Below, one piece after another: positions 32,604 through 40,279 of a DNA stretch of 44,193 nucleotides (positions are counted from its first letter, which is position 1; each line of letters opens with the position of its first letter). Under the pieces are notes generated by a model. That model worked only from the letters and a program-made list of their open reading frames with translations. It searched no databases and had not been told where the DNA came from. Origin of the DNA: QYQD01 sp040754095 (GTDB lineage: Bacteria > Desulfobacterota > QYQD01); assembly GCA_040754095.1 (NCBI GenBank), contig JBFMFO010000022.1, forward strand, positions 1-44,193, given 5' to 3'. A program made the position numbers and the translations under genes.

Positions 32604-33260
32604 TCAAATCCCAAGTTTTGAAAGCCCAAATTCCGGTCCTAGGACTTCTTGTAAAAAGCGGTCAATGCGTACCCGGTCACCGTCCCGAATCCAGTCCAGG
32701 AGCTCTGAATAGACCAGCCGGTTGAAGAGGGCCTCGTTTTCAGACTGCGGCCGGCCCATAGCCAGCACCCTGGGCCTGACGGCCCCCATCAGCTTGAGAA
32801 AATCGGCATATTCCCGGCCATAGGCATCTTCCATTTCCCGTCGCAGTCTTTTAGCCAGGGCCGGACTTTTGCCGGCGGTGGAAATGGTAATCAGAAGATC
32901 GCCTCTTGCCGCCATAGAAGGGACTATGAAGTTACACAGGTCGGGCTTGTCCACAATATTACAGAGGATATTGTTCTCCTGTGCCGCACTGCTGACCGCA
33001 GTATTAACATCCGGGTCGTCGGTGCAGGCCACCACTAAAAACACCCCGTTCAGATCTCCATTCTGATAGCCCCGTGCCGCATGTGTTATTTTCTTTTCTT
33101 CGGCCAATCCCTGGAGATGAGGAGTAAGTTCCGGACTTACGACCCTGACCCTGGCGCCGCAGGAGAGCAGGGTCTCAACCTTCCTTTCCGCAACCTTACC
33201 GCCGCCGATTACCAGGCATTGTTTATCCTTAATATCCAGGTTTATGGGATAATACCGCAA
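32604..33260 (-). CDS. Precorrin-2 dehydrogenase / sirohydrochlorin ferrochelatase (CysG N-terminal-like)
   Basis: This 218-residue protein oxidises precorrin-2 to sirohydrochlorin with NAD+ and may insert iron to give siroheme. The N-terminal NAD-binding stretch CLVIGGGKVAERKVETLLSCGA is clear, with VVACTDDPDVN and VDKPDLCNFIVP following, as in Met8p/CysG-N. The methyltransferase half of CysG is absent, as usual for the short form. Translation starts at TTG (33260) with GGCGGTGA just upstream. It heads the tetrapyrrole cluster followed by ccsA and hemA. Siroheme or its heme-d1/heme-b derivatives would feed sulfite reductase or the alternative heme pathway. Confidence 0.92.
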   Translation of the reverse strand: MRYYPINLDIKDKQCLVIGGGKVAERKVETLLSCGARVRVVSPELTPHLQGLAEEKKITHAARGYQNGDLNGVFLVVACTDDPDVNTAVSSAAQENNILCNIVDKPDLCNFIVPSMAARGDLLITISTAGKSPALAKRLRREMEDAYGREYADFLKLMGAVRPRVLAMGRPQSENEALFNRLVYSELLDWIRDGDRVRIDRFLQEVLGPEFGLSKLGI

Positions 33261-33283
33261 ATGTTCACCGCCTTCCGCCTTTT

Positions 33284-33366
33284 TCAGCGGTCAGCAATCA
33301 GCAAGATGAAAATTTTTCTCCTATTTAGCTGAAAGCTGAAGGCTGAAGGCTGAATGCTGATTGCTA
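33284..33366. repeat. Heptad palindrome (AGCTGAA family), copy 3
   Basis: CAGCGGT/CAGCAAT units on the left face AGCTGAA/GGCTGAA units on the right, around a degenerate form of the GATGGAAATCTTCC core. It lies immediately upstream of the precorrin-2 dehydrogenase start. Confidence 0.8.
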
Positions 33367-33432
33367 GTTTGGTAATGTAACAATAATCGAAAGGTTAGGC
33401 AAGATTTTTCCCTCACCGCAAAGAAGCAGCGA

Positions 33433-33513
33433 ATGTCATTAGTCAATAGTCATTTGTCACTGGTAAAAGCGATCAATCTGCCCGACTTAGCCAATGACCG
33501 ATGACGAGTGACA
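33433..33513. repeat. TGAC-family heptad palindrome, copy with conserved core (1)
   Basis: GTCATTA/GTCAATA/GTCATTT/GTCACTG on the left face CCAATGA/CCGATGA/CGAGTGA on the right. The core GGTAAAAGCGATCAATCT recurs with changes at 35981-36058. Confidence 0.85.
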
Positions 33514-33556
33514 TCTTGAACTTTAGGCTTTGAAATTTGAACTTATTAGCTGATAG

Positions 33557-33739
33557 TTACTTATCTTTGCCCTTGCGGGCATAGTCAAGCAGGTAGGCAA
33601 GACCCAGTAGAGCTGCGGTCATTCCCACTACAGCCCAGGGGCCTTTTCGCAGGAAAGAAAAAAGGCGTGAAAAGACGATGGCGAAGATACCGGACAGTAT
33701 CAATCGCATGAGAAGGATCCTGAACTTGGATGCATCCAT
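33557..33739 (-). CDS. Small hypothetical membrane protein
   Basis: A 60-residue protein with two hydrophobic segments (about 9-25 and 36-50) separated by a basic loop RLFSFLRKGPW and ending in a charged tail YARKGKDK. No named family is recognised. The ATG at 33739 has no ribosome site; an in-frame ATG at 33709 has AGGA about nine bases upstream and would shorten the first helix. It lies between repeats and has no close neighbour on its strand, so it could be spurious, but the two-helix, positive-inside pattern is orderly. Confidence 0.45.
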   Translation of the reverse strand: MDASKFRILLMRLILSGIFAIVFSRLFSFLRKGPWAVVGMTAALLGLAYLLDYARKGKDK

Positions 33740-33747
33740 AATTATTA

Positions 33748-33776
33748 GCAGTTAGCGCATAGCGATTAGCGAGTCA
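33748..33776. repeat. Short heptad ladder (TAGCGAT family)
   Basis: TAGCAGT/TAGCGCA/TAGCGAT/TAGCGAG follow one another with a 7-base step, next to the 67-base palindrome that begins at 33778. Confidence 0.6.
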
Positions 33777-33777
33777 T

Positions 33778-33844
33778 GTAGGGTGGGCTCCGCCCACCGA
33801 AACCACGCTGCGTCGCCAATGATGGTGGGCAAAGCCCACCCTAC
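33778..33844. repeat. 67-base GTAGGGTGGG palindrome, copy 1
   Basis: The terminal inverted arms are GTAGGGTGGGC and GCCCACCCTAC. It is identical in length to the copy at 39985-40051 and differs from it at a single base. Confidence 0.9.
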
Positions 33845-33925
33845 GTCTTTGGTCATTTGAATTTGTTTCGTATTTCGAATTTCGTGCTTCGGATTTCTTG
33901 CGCCTTGGCGCCTTTGCGTGAAGAT
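33845..33925. repeat. Single arms of the TTCGAAA and CGCAAAG families
   Basis: GAATTTGTTTCGTATTTCG units followed by GCGCCTTTGCGTGAA are right arms of two families without their left partners, as if truncated by the insertion of the 67-base palindrome. Confidence 0.6.
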
Positions 33926-33964
33926 CCAACCGAAGCACCATCCTGCTCAATGGCAGAAATAAGG

Positions 33965-34001
33965 AAAGGGATACCCCCCCATTTTCGGCGGGCATCCCTT
34001 T
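33965..34001 (-). terminator. Hairpin after the pyrophosphatase gene
   Basis: AAAGGGAT pairs with ATCCCTTT, extended by C-run/G-run pairing. On the minus strand it is followed by a moderately T-rich stretch 25 bases after the stop codon. Confidence 0.55.
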
Positions 34002-34025
34002 ACCCTATAGCTTTTTATAGCAAGC

Positions 34026-34922
34026 TTAGAACACCTTTTCTACTACCGGCACGACCTGTTTCTTACGGGACATAAGGCCGGGGATATATACTGAAGTGCC
34101 CTCTACCTTGGTATTAAAGGCCTTCTCGATCTTGGCCTTGTCGCCTGCAAAATACAGCTCGGAGCCTTCCTTTATGATATCCGTGGCGACAAAGATGACC
34201 ATCTCATAGCCCTCTTTGGCCTTCAGGTCGTTCAGGAAATTCATGACCTCGGAGGCGCGGTTGTAAACATCGGTCAGATCCACGACCTCTGTCTGGCCGA
34301 TGCCGACTTTTTTGCCGGCAAAATCAAAGTTCTTATAGTCGGCAAAGATAACATCTTTAATCGACTTATCCGCTATATTGGCCTTGGCCTTCTTCACATC
34401 AATGCCAAACTTCATAATATCGCCGATACCGGCTAGCTTGGCCAGTTCGGAAGCCACGTCCTTGTCTTCCTGGGTGGTGGTGGGCGACTTAAAGACTACG
34501 GTATCGGAAAGGAGCGCACCCAGCAGGATACCGGCCATAGCCTTATCCTTGGCCACAACATCCTTGTATTTCTTGGCCAGAATGGTGGCCGTGCTGCCTA
34601 CCGGCTCTACCAGGATGGGGATGGGATTTGGATTGGAAAAATTAACTTTGTGATGATCGATAATCTCAATGATTTCCGCTTTAGCGACGTCATCCGGAGA
34701 CTGGCTGGCTTCGTTATGGTCCACCAGCACCAGCTTCTTGCCCTCGGCGCTGCCCAGTTCCCCCGGCACAGGCACCCCGAACGTGTTGAGCACAAAGGCG
34801 GTCTCTTCGTTGATCGGCCCCAGGGTGGCCGGGGTATAGCCCTTTATCTTGGCGTAAGCGATTGCCGAACATACCGTATCCGTATCCGGACTCTTGTGAC
34901 CTATTACATATACATCTGCCAT
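34026..34922 (-). CDS. ppaC: Manganese-dependent inorganic pyrophosphatase (family II, DHH)
   Basis: This 298-residue cytoplasmic enzyme hydrolyses pyrophosphate to phosphate, pulling biosynthetic reactions forward. Metal-binding motifs are complete: GHKSPDTD at residues 7-14, VDHNE near residue 72, the DHH of EIIDHHKV near residue 93, and the LSDTVVFKSPT block. The C-terminal DHHA2 domain carries SRKKQVVP, which binds the substrate phosphates. The start at 34922 has GGAGGA upstream and a near-consensus sigma-70 promoter at 34990-35019, and a hairpin follows the stop, so it is a single-gene unit. CBS regulatory domains, found in some members, are absent, so it is the constitutive form. Confidence 0.96.
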   Translation of the reverse strand: MADVYVIGHKSPDTDTVCSAIAYAKIKGYTPATLGPINEETAFVLNTFGVPVPGELGSAEGKKLVLVDHNEASQSPDDVAKAEIIEIIDHHKVNFSNPNPIPILVEPVGSTATILAKKYKDVVAKDKAMAGILLGALLSDTVVFKSPTTTQEDKDVASELAKLAGIGDIMKFGIDVKKAKANIADKSIKDVIFADYKNFDFAGKKVGIGQTEVVDLTDVYNRASEVMNFLNDLKAKEGYEMVIFVATDIIKEGSELYFAGDKAKIEKAFNTKVEGTSVYIPGLMSRKKQVVPVVEKVF

Positions 34923-34989
34923 TTTTTTCTGTCCTCCATATTATTTAGTTTATTTTTTACGTCTTCGAAAAGACAACAATTGACGGATA

Positions 34990-35019
34990 ATCATAATAGT
35001 TAGACGGTATCTTTGTCAA
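34990..35019 (-). promoter_or_regulatory. Sigma-70-type promoter of the pyrophosphatase gene
   Basis: TTGACA (35014-35019), an 18-base spacer and TATGAT (34990-34995) on the minus strand. The untranslated leader would be about 60 bases, ending in a good ribosome site. Confidence 0.75.
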
Positions 35020-35059
35020 GGATAAAATGAAGCGCTATTCACTTGCACTTGTAAGCTAA

Positions 35060-35250
35060 TTTCAAATTCGAAATCCGAAGCACGAATCCCGAAACAATAT
35101 CGAATGAGCAAAATCCGAATGATCAAAACGAATTGACCACGCTGCGGTTTTGCACATTGAGACATTAGGAATTTGAATTTGTTTCGAATTTCGATATTCG
35201 AATTTCGGATTTATAGCTTTGCGCCCTTTGCGCCTTCGCGGTGAAAACCT
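35060..35250. repeat. Heptad palindrome (TTCGAAA family), copy 2, plus a CGCAAAG-family arm
   Basis: The left arm (AAATTCG/AAATCCG/AAGCACG) and right arm (about 35170-35212) close around a loop that includes CCACGCTGCGG, a string also present in the 67-base palindromes. An unpaired GCGCCTTCGCGGTGAA arm follows. With the pyrophosphatase promoter, this accounts for most of the 394-base gap before marC. Confidence 0.8.
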
Positions 35251-35316
35251 GCCAGATACGCTGATGTCGAAGCTATCTTTTGACACATCAACCTAAAATA
35301 GGCTATCATGTAAAAA

Positions 35317-35961
35317 ATGGACATCTCTGCCCTTGCTAAATTCTTTATAGCCAGCTTCGTCTCCATCTTTGTCATCGTTAATCCCCTGGCCAATATATCT
35401 ATTTTCATTACCATGACGGAGGGAGATCCCCCGGAAAAGCGCCGGGCTACGGCCTTTAAGGCCTGCACGACCTGTTTTGTTGTCCTGGCTGCCTTTACCT
35501 TCGGGGGACACCATATTCTCCGTTTTTTTGGTGTAACCGTTCCGGCCTTCCGCATAGCCGGCGGCATCATCCTCTTTATGGTGGCCATTCAGATGCTCCA
35601 GGTCAAACCCGCCCGCATCCGCATCAGCCCGGAAGAGGAAGAAGAAGGTGTGGAAAAGGAAGATATCGCGGTCGTCCCTCTGGCCATCCCCATGCTGAGC
35701 GGCCCCGGGGCCATTACTACGGTTATTGTGCTTGGCAGCGAACACGAAGGCTGGACGCCCAGACTTCTTATAATACTATCCAGTCTGCTGACCAGTCTTA
35801 TATCTTATGTTATCTTTTCCCGGTCGGTTTCCATGGCGAGGGTGCTGGGCAGGTCCGGGGTAAATATTCTGACCCGGGTCATGGGCCTTATCCTGGCCGT
35901 CATTGCCGTAGAGATAGTAGTCAGCGGGATCCGGGGCATGTTCCCGCGCCTGTTTTCCTAG
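35317..35961 (+). CDS. MarC family integral membrane protein
   Basis: This 214-residue protein has six hydrophobic segments and the MarC-family features: FIASFVSIFVIVNPLANISIF near the N-terminus, and PLAIPMLSGPGAITTVI in the middle, the family's most conserved block. A charged central loop (EEEEEGVEKED) sits between the third and fourth helices. Despite the name, the family has no demonstrated antibiotic-efflux role and its function is unknown. No Shine-Dalgarno site precedes the start at 35317, which is close to the end of a repeat arm. It is followed by a perfect GCGGCC/GGCCGC hairpin. Confidence 0.9.
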   Translation: MDISALAKFFIASFVSIFVIVNPLANISIFITMTEGDPPEKRRATAFKACTTCFVVLAAFTFGGHHILRFFGVTVPAFRIAGGIILFMVAIQMLQVKPARIRISPEEEEEGVEKEDIAVVPLAIPMLSGPGAITTVIVLGSEHEGWTPRLLIILSSLLTSLISYVIFSRSVSMARVLGRSGVNILTRVMGLILAVIAVEIVVSGIRGMFPRLFS

Positions 35962-35980
35962 CGGCCCTTATATAGGCCGC
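35961..35980 (+). terminator. Short GC hairpin at the marC stop codon
   Basis: GCGGCC and GGCCGC pair perfectly around CTTATATA, starting at the last base of the stop codon. There is no T-run, so it may be a weak terminator or simply end the mRNA. Confidence 0.45.
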
Positions 35981-36058
35981 GTCATTGGTCAATAGTCACT
36001 TGTCACTGGTAGAAGGGATCGATCTCCCCGCTTAACCAATGACCAATGACTGTTGACT
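35981..36058. repeat. TGAC-family heptad palindrome, copy with conserved core (2)
   Basis: GTCATTG/GTCAATA/GTCACTT/GTCACTG units face CCAATGA/CCAATGA/CTGTTGA units around GGTAGAAGGGATCGATCT, a variant of the core seen at 33433-33513. It ends one base before the chemoreceptor stop codon. Confidence 0.85.
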
Positions 36059-36059
36059 T

Positions 36060-38294
36060 TCACGCCTCTATCTGGGGGGCAGTGTCCGGCTTTTCTTCTG
36101 CCTCTTTGGTCTTTTTTCCACCGATCAACGAGGCCAGTTGATCCACATAGTCTTGCAGGGTATGGGACTGGGCGTTCAATTCCTCGGAGGCAGAGGCGGT
36201 CTCCTCGGCATTGGCCGCATTCTTTTGCACCACCTGATCCATTTGACCCAAGGCATTGCTTATCTGGTCCATTCCCTGGCTCTGTTCACGGGAGGCGGCC
36301 GCTATCTCTGCCACCAGATTAGCGACCTTTTTGGCGCTGGTAGCCACTTCCCGAAAGTCAGCTTCCGTCCCGCTGACCAGGCCGGAACCCTCTGCTATCT
36401 TTTGAATCACATCTTCAATCAGGTTGCTGGTATTCTTTGCCGCTTCGGCCGCCCGCTGCGCCAGATTCCTTACCTCATCCGCCACTACGGCAAATCCCAT
36501 ACCGGCCTCACCGGCAGCAGAAATGTTGTGCATAGAGGTGCTCATCTGGGACATGGAATTATTGGCCTTTTCTACGACCTGCCTTGACTCTTCCATGAGC
36601 ATGTTGGCCTGTTGGGCATTGTCCGCATTTTGCTTGGTCATGCTCGTTATCTCTTCGAGAGAGGCCGAGGTCTGTTCCAGGGCTGCGGCCTGCTCCGAGG
36701 CCCCCTGGGCCAGTTGTTGCGAGGCCCCGGAGACCTCTCCGGCGGCAGAGGACACCTGTCCCGAAGACTCGCTTAATCCGGAAATAACCCTTTCCAAGTA
36801 GGTGTTAATGGACCGGCTGATCCATCCGCCCACGATAATGCCAAAAGCTATGGAAATGATACCGGCAATGGCCAGGGCCGTCGTGGTCATGGCCGCCACC
36901 TTTTCCACGGCCTCCACCGCCTTCTCCTGGCCGGCCTCAGCCGAGCGTGTCTTCTCGGCGCTGGTCTGGCCAATCCTTTCAATCAACCTTTTCGCTTCGC
37001 TAAATATCTGGGTCGAGCGGGCCTGGGTGGCCAGATTCTTTAAGACCGTGGCTACGACCCCGCTCTCACCCAGGAGCACCCCCTGCATGTTTCCAAAGGC
37101 CGCTTCCACATTCCGGACTGTGCCGGTTTCAGCCTGCCTTTTTAAAGATCCCAGATTTTTCTTAATCCGGTTTAATTCTCCGGCCACAGTCGCAAACTGC
37201 GCATCCAACTGGGTCTTAAGCCCGGTTACTTCTTCCGGGGAAGTAGCCAGCATAACCTGTTTGGCGTTACTCTCTATTGTTCGGGCTATGGTGGCTGTAT
37301 CCCCGCCGGCGCTGGTTATCTCACCCACCAGACCAACCGTGGTAATGGCCCGGCTCATCCGGGCGTTTTCCTGGGGGAGGATTAATTCCAGGCTGTCTAT
37401 TTCCACCGCCATCTTGCCGCCCAGCGCCTCTGTCTGTTTCAGGAGGTCCCGGCGCTTTTCCTCGAATTTATCTTTCGCTTCCTTATCCTGCGGATTGGCC
37501 AGCATATCGGCGCGAACGGCCAGAAGGCCGCCTTCGCCCGAATATCCCTTCTGCAGCTTATCTACAAATTCCTTGAGCTGGCTTCCTAAGCCGCCATTTC
37601 CGAGGTCTATCTGGGCTATGGCATCCAGCTCGGCCTTCATCTTGTCCTTGAGCGGGGTCAGCCGGAAACGGTTATCCACGGCGCTTACCTGCATGAGCAG
37701 GGCATTGGCATTGCTCAACTTTTCCTGCACTACCAGCATCTGCTTGATCCGGGCGTTGGCCTTCAGGTTGGCCTGCTTGGATTTTTCCACCGAGGCATAG
37801 CTTTCCTTTTGCAGATTGTGCATGGCCGCACCGAGCTTTTGTGTCTCACCCACCACTACGGCAATGCCCGACCGGAGCTGTTCATTGGCCGTGGCCAGCC
37901 GGTTCATGGACTGAAGCCTTTCCTCGGCCATCCGGTCTAATTCCTGATAGGATTTTTTAATGTCTTCGAAGACCTTTTTGTCCACATCGGCCTTTAGCTG
38001 GCTCAATTCTTTGGCCGTGGCATTGATCGCAGATAAGGCGGCGTCGGTTCTTCCCCGTATCTGGGAGAGTTCCGCCGCTGAAGTGGTCAGGGCCATCTGC
38101 GTAAAGTTGGCCGCCACCTTTTCAAACCCCTGCTGGAGGTTGACCATCTTTACCTGGAGGGGTGACGACTCCCGGGTCAGATAGTAGATCTTGCCGCTCA
38201 CCATGCGCACAGCAAAAAAGCCCACCGTGCCCACCCCGGCCACGGCCACGAGAAGCAAGGCTACCAGCAGAAAAAGTTTTCTTTTAATGGTCAT
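36060..38294 (-). CDS. Methyl-accepting chemotaxis protein lacking the signalling hairpin tip
   Basis: A chemoreceptor of about 744 residues. An N-terminal helix (about 9-28), a long coiled-coil-rich periplasmic domain of roughly 430 residues and a second helix (TTTALAIAGIISIAFGIIVGG) are followed by an atypical short linker and the cytoplasmic coiled coil (SASEEL, ASREQSQGMDQI). The highly conserved tip that binds CheA and CheW, normally EIAFQTNLLALNAAVEAARAGE with about 12 residues before it, is missing. The chain passes from MSTSMHNIS directly to AAGEAGMGFAVVADEVRNLAQRA, near 36500-36535, in frame. It is therefore unlikely to signal normally. The start at 38294 has TAGGAGA upstream; an earlier start at 38321 lies in the repeat. 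Confidence 0.85.
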   Translation of the reverse strand: MTIKRKLFLLVALLLVAVAGVGTVGFFAVRMVSGKIYYLTRESSPLQVKMVNLQQGFEKVAANFTQMALTTSAAELSQIRGRTDAALSAINATAKELSQLKADVDKKVFEDIKKSYQELDRMAEERLQSMNRLATANEQLRSGIAVVVGETQKLGAAMHNLQKESYASVEKSKQANLKANARIKQMLVVQEKLSNANALLMQVSAVDNRFRLTPLKDKMKAELDAIAQIDLGNGGLGSQLKEFVDKLQKGYSGEGGLLAVRADMLANPQDKEAKDKFEEKRRDLLKQTEALGGKMAVEIDSLELILPQENARMSRAITTVGLVGEITSAGGDTATIARTIESNAKQVMLATSPEEVTGLKTQLDAQFATVAGELNRIKKNLGSLKRQAETGTVRNVEAAFGNMQGVLLGESGVVATVLKNLATQARSTQIFSEAKRLIERIGQTSAEKTRSAEAGQEKAVEAVEKVAAMTTTALAIAGIISIAFGIIVGGWISRSINTYLERVISGLSESSGQVSSAAGEVSGASQQLAQGASEQAAALEQTSASLEEITSMTKQNADNAQQANMLMEESRQVVEKANNSMSQMSTSMHNISAAGEAGMGFAVVADEVRNLAQRAAEAAKNTSNLIEDVIQKIAEGSGLVSGTEADFREVATSAKKVANLVAEIAAASREQSQGMDQISNALGQMDQVVQKNAANAEETASASEELNAQSHTLQDYVDQLASLIGGKKTKEAEEKPDTAPQIEA

Positions 38295-38315
38295 ATTTGT
38301 GTCTCCTAATAATAT

Positions 38316-38395
38316 AGTCACTGGTCATTAGTCATTGGTCATTAATCCCAGTGACCAATGACTGATGCCTTCTTCTAATGACCAGTGATTTCTGA
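38316..38395. repeat. TGAC-family heptad palindrome between the chemoreceptor and four-helix gene
   Basis: GTCACTG/GTCATTA/GTCATTG units face GTGACCA/ATGACTG/ATGACCA-type units. Together with 38755-38790 it brackets the four-helix-bundle gene. Confidence 0.8.
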
Positions 38396-38752
38396 CCGTC
38401 GTTCAGTGCCTATACTTCTAATGTATGAGTTTAAAAGCCTGGGCAGCTTTTTCATGATATCGAATAACTCCTGATGCTTTGATTGATCGATAAGATCACG
38501 CCTAATACTCTTTCTTAACCATGTTTTTGTTTCTTCTAAAGAGCCTCGAGCGAAATAGCAAAAATTTTTGTTTTCTTTGTAATGATACCTTCCATAACCT
38601 TCAGCAATATTGGCGGCAATGGAATCAACAGCCCTTACCAGTTGTTTTCCAATAGTTTCCTTGGCGAAGTAGTCCCATTTAATGACTATATCCCAGATCG
38701 TATCTGATAATTTTTCTGATAAGTTATAGACTTCCAACTCCCTTAATTCCAT
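38375..38752 (-). CDS. Four-helix-bundle protein (S23/23S-intervening-sequence family)
   Basis: This protein of about 125 residues matches the small family first seen in 23S rRNA intervening sequences and also related to the Avd accessory protein of diversity-generating retroelements. It starts MELRELEVYNLSEKLSDTIW and keeps the family blocks QLVRAVDSIAANIAEGYGR and NFCYFARGSLEETKTWL. The ATG at 38752 is preferred, with GGGAAG just upstream; the six residues before it come from repeat sequence. The gene is enclosed by TGAC-family repeats on both sides, so it may have arrived as a small cassette. No reverse transcriptase or rRNA is nearby. Its molecular role is unknown. Confidence 0.82.
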   Translation of the reverse strand: MELRELEVYNLSEKLSDTIWDIVIKWDYFAKETIGKQLVRAVDSIAANIAEGYGRYHYKENKNFCYFARGSLEETKTWLRKSIRRDLIDQSKHQELFDIMKKLPRLLNSYIRSIGTERRSEITGH

Positions 38753-38754
38753 CT

Positions 38755-38790
38755 TCTTCCCAATGACCAATGACTATTGACTAATGACTA
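38755..38790. repeat. TGAC-family heptad arm supplying the stop codon of the binding protein gene
   Basis: Units CCAATGA/CCAATGA/CTATTGA/CTAATGA lead into the CTA at 38788-38790, which is the TAG stop of the minus-strand binding protein gene. Confidence 0.7.
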
Positions 38791-39744
38791 TTTAGCCACC
38801 TTGGCCACTGGCTTGGCCTTTCCGCCACCCACCTGGGTCATATAGACCTTGTTTAATCCCTGATGGTTATCCTTGCTGAAAGATACACTCATACCGCCGA
38901 TGTCCGTATTGGACATAGACTCAATAGCGTCGATCAAACCTTCCCGGGTAAGGGCCGCACCGGCCTTTTCTAAGGCTGTAACAAGCACCCTGGCGGTTAC
39001 ATACCCTTCCAATCTGACATAGGAGGGCGCCTCATTGGGGAAGGACTTTTTGAGCGCTGCCTGGAAGTCCCGGACTACGGGCACAGAAGTATCATCCGGT
39101 GACGGGACTACCTGGGAGATAATGATCCCGTTGGCCGCATCGCCTGACTCCTTTATCAGATTCTCGGTGCCGACAAAGGAAATGGTGGCCAGAACCGGTT
39201 TAAATCCGGCGGCCCTGGCCTCTTTCACAAAGGCTGCGATCGGTTTATAGGGGCCGACCATAACCACCGCCCCCGGCTTTGCCGCCATTACGGAGGCCAG
39301 ACCTCCCTTGACCGCCTCGGTATTGCGGGCAAAGGTTCCCGTAGCCGCCACTTTTAAGCCCCGTTTTTTAAGGGCCTTTTCCGTCCCGCTCAGACCGGCC
39401 AACCCGAAGGAGTCATCCTGGTAAAATACGGCTATGTCCTTTATGCCCAGGTCGCTGGTTATCCTCTCCACCAAGGACTCGGTCTCGTCATCATAAGAGG
39501 CCCGGATATTAATGATATACCGCGAGACCGGGTTCCGCAGTAGTCCGGCGCCGGTAAAGAGTCCCACCAGGGGAACTTTCATCTCCTCAACGATAGGCAG
39601 GGCCGCGCACTGCCCAATGACCACCTCGCTGTCTGTCACCCCGTCCTCGGCCCAGGCCGCCGGTATAACGAAAGCTATACCGGCTAACACGGCCACCACA
39701 AACCAGAACTTGTACCCCCAAAACCTCCTGATACTTTTCTTCAT
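38788..39744 (-). CDS. Branched-chain-amino-acid-type ABC substrate-binding protein, N-lobe shortened
   Basis: A 318-residue periplasmic binding protein (Peripla_BP_6 type) with a signal peptide ending PAAWAED. It matches the usual family from PIVEEMKVPLVGLFTGAG onward, including IAVFYQDDSFGLAG, GAVVMVGPYKP and EGYVTARVL. The start of the mature protein reads TDSEVVIGQCAAL and then jumps to PIVEE. Homologues normally have about 75 residues here, covering the GGVNGRKI and DDGYEP blocks and most of the first lobe. The protein should therefore not form a complete binding cleft. No ABC permease or ATPase gene is adjacent. It ends with a stop codon supplied by a repeat. Family assignment is firm; function is doubtful. 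Confidence 0.83.
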   Translation of the reverse strand: MKKSIRRFWGYKFWFVVAVLAGIAFVIPAAWAEDGVTDSEVVIGQCAALPIVEEMKVPLVGLFTGAGLLRNPVSRYIINIRASYDDETESLVERITSDLGIKDIAVFYQDDSFGLAGLSGTEKALKKRGLKVAATGTFARNTEAVKGGLASVMAAKPGAVVMVGPYKPIAAFVKEARAAGFKPVLATISFVGTENLIKESGDAANGIIISQVVPSPDDTSVPVVRDFQAALKKSFPNEAPSYVRLEGYVTARVLVTALEKAGAALTREGLIDAIESMSNTDIGGMSVSFSKDNHQGLNKVYMTQVGGGKAKPVAKVAK

Positions 39745-39839
39745 GCCTGTAAACCTCCCTGTTTTTAGAATCTTATAGTGCTGTGTTTACTTGTATCGGG
39801 GGGAAACAAAAAAAGCAATCGTGAAAAGATTCACGCCAA

Positions 39840-39979
39840 AACCCTTTCCCCGCAGAGCACGCAGGGAACGCAGAGAAAATTATATTTCTTTTTAAATTAG
39901 GCCGCAGATTTTCGCCGATATCCGCAGAAAATTGTTTTTTATATTCGAAATCTTGACAATCTGCGTTTATCTGCGTCCC
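39840..39979. repeat. CGCAGAG- and CGCAGAT-family repeats upstream of the binding protein gene
   Basis: 39850-39880 is a left arm of CGCAGAGCA/CGCAGGGAA units (9-base step). 39900-39979 is a separate palindrome with CCGCAGAT at left and ATCTGCG/ATCTGCG at right. Part of the 818-base gene-free stretch 39745-40562. Confidence 0.7.
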
Positions 39980-39984
39980 AAAAA

Positions 39985-40051
39985 GTAGGGTGGGCTCCGC
40001 CCACCGAAACCACGCTGCGCCGCCAATGATGGTGGGCAAAGCCCACCCTAC
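39985..40051. repeat. 67-base GTAGGGTGGG palindrome, copy 2
   Basis: Differs from copy 1 (33778-33844) at a single base and has identical length and terminal inverted arms, which suggests recent duplication or strong conservation. Confidence 0.9.
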
Positions 40052-40190
40052 GTCTGGCTTTTTTGTTTGACAGCCCCGGATTTATTGTGCTAAGAGATGC
40101 TACAAGGGTGAAGAGGGATTCACTGATGTTGTGTCCTTTACCGATCCTTGTGTGCCTTTTTTGCCACAGAGGGCGGGAAGTTTAAAATTT

Positions 40191-40265
40191 AAGGCTCAAA
40201 GTTCAAAGTTCAAAAACATGAATAATTTCACACTATTCGCTACCCGCTATACGCTATACGCTAGC
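40191..40265. repeat. Two short heptad ladders (CAAAGTT and TATACGC families)
   Basis: CAAAGTT/CAAAGTT/CAAAAAC near 40197-40217, then ATTCGCT/ACCCGCT/ATACGCT/ATACGCT near 40233-40262. Both keep a 7-base step without an obvious pairing arm. Confidence 0.6.
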
Positions 40266-40279
40266 ATGGCACGGTCATT

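Noticed and set aside
36802..37800. 332-residue plus-strand frame inside the chemoreceptor gene
   Set aside because: It is antisense to the coiled-coil region, with serine/alanine/arginine-rich composition typical of a shadow frame.
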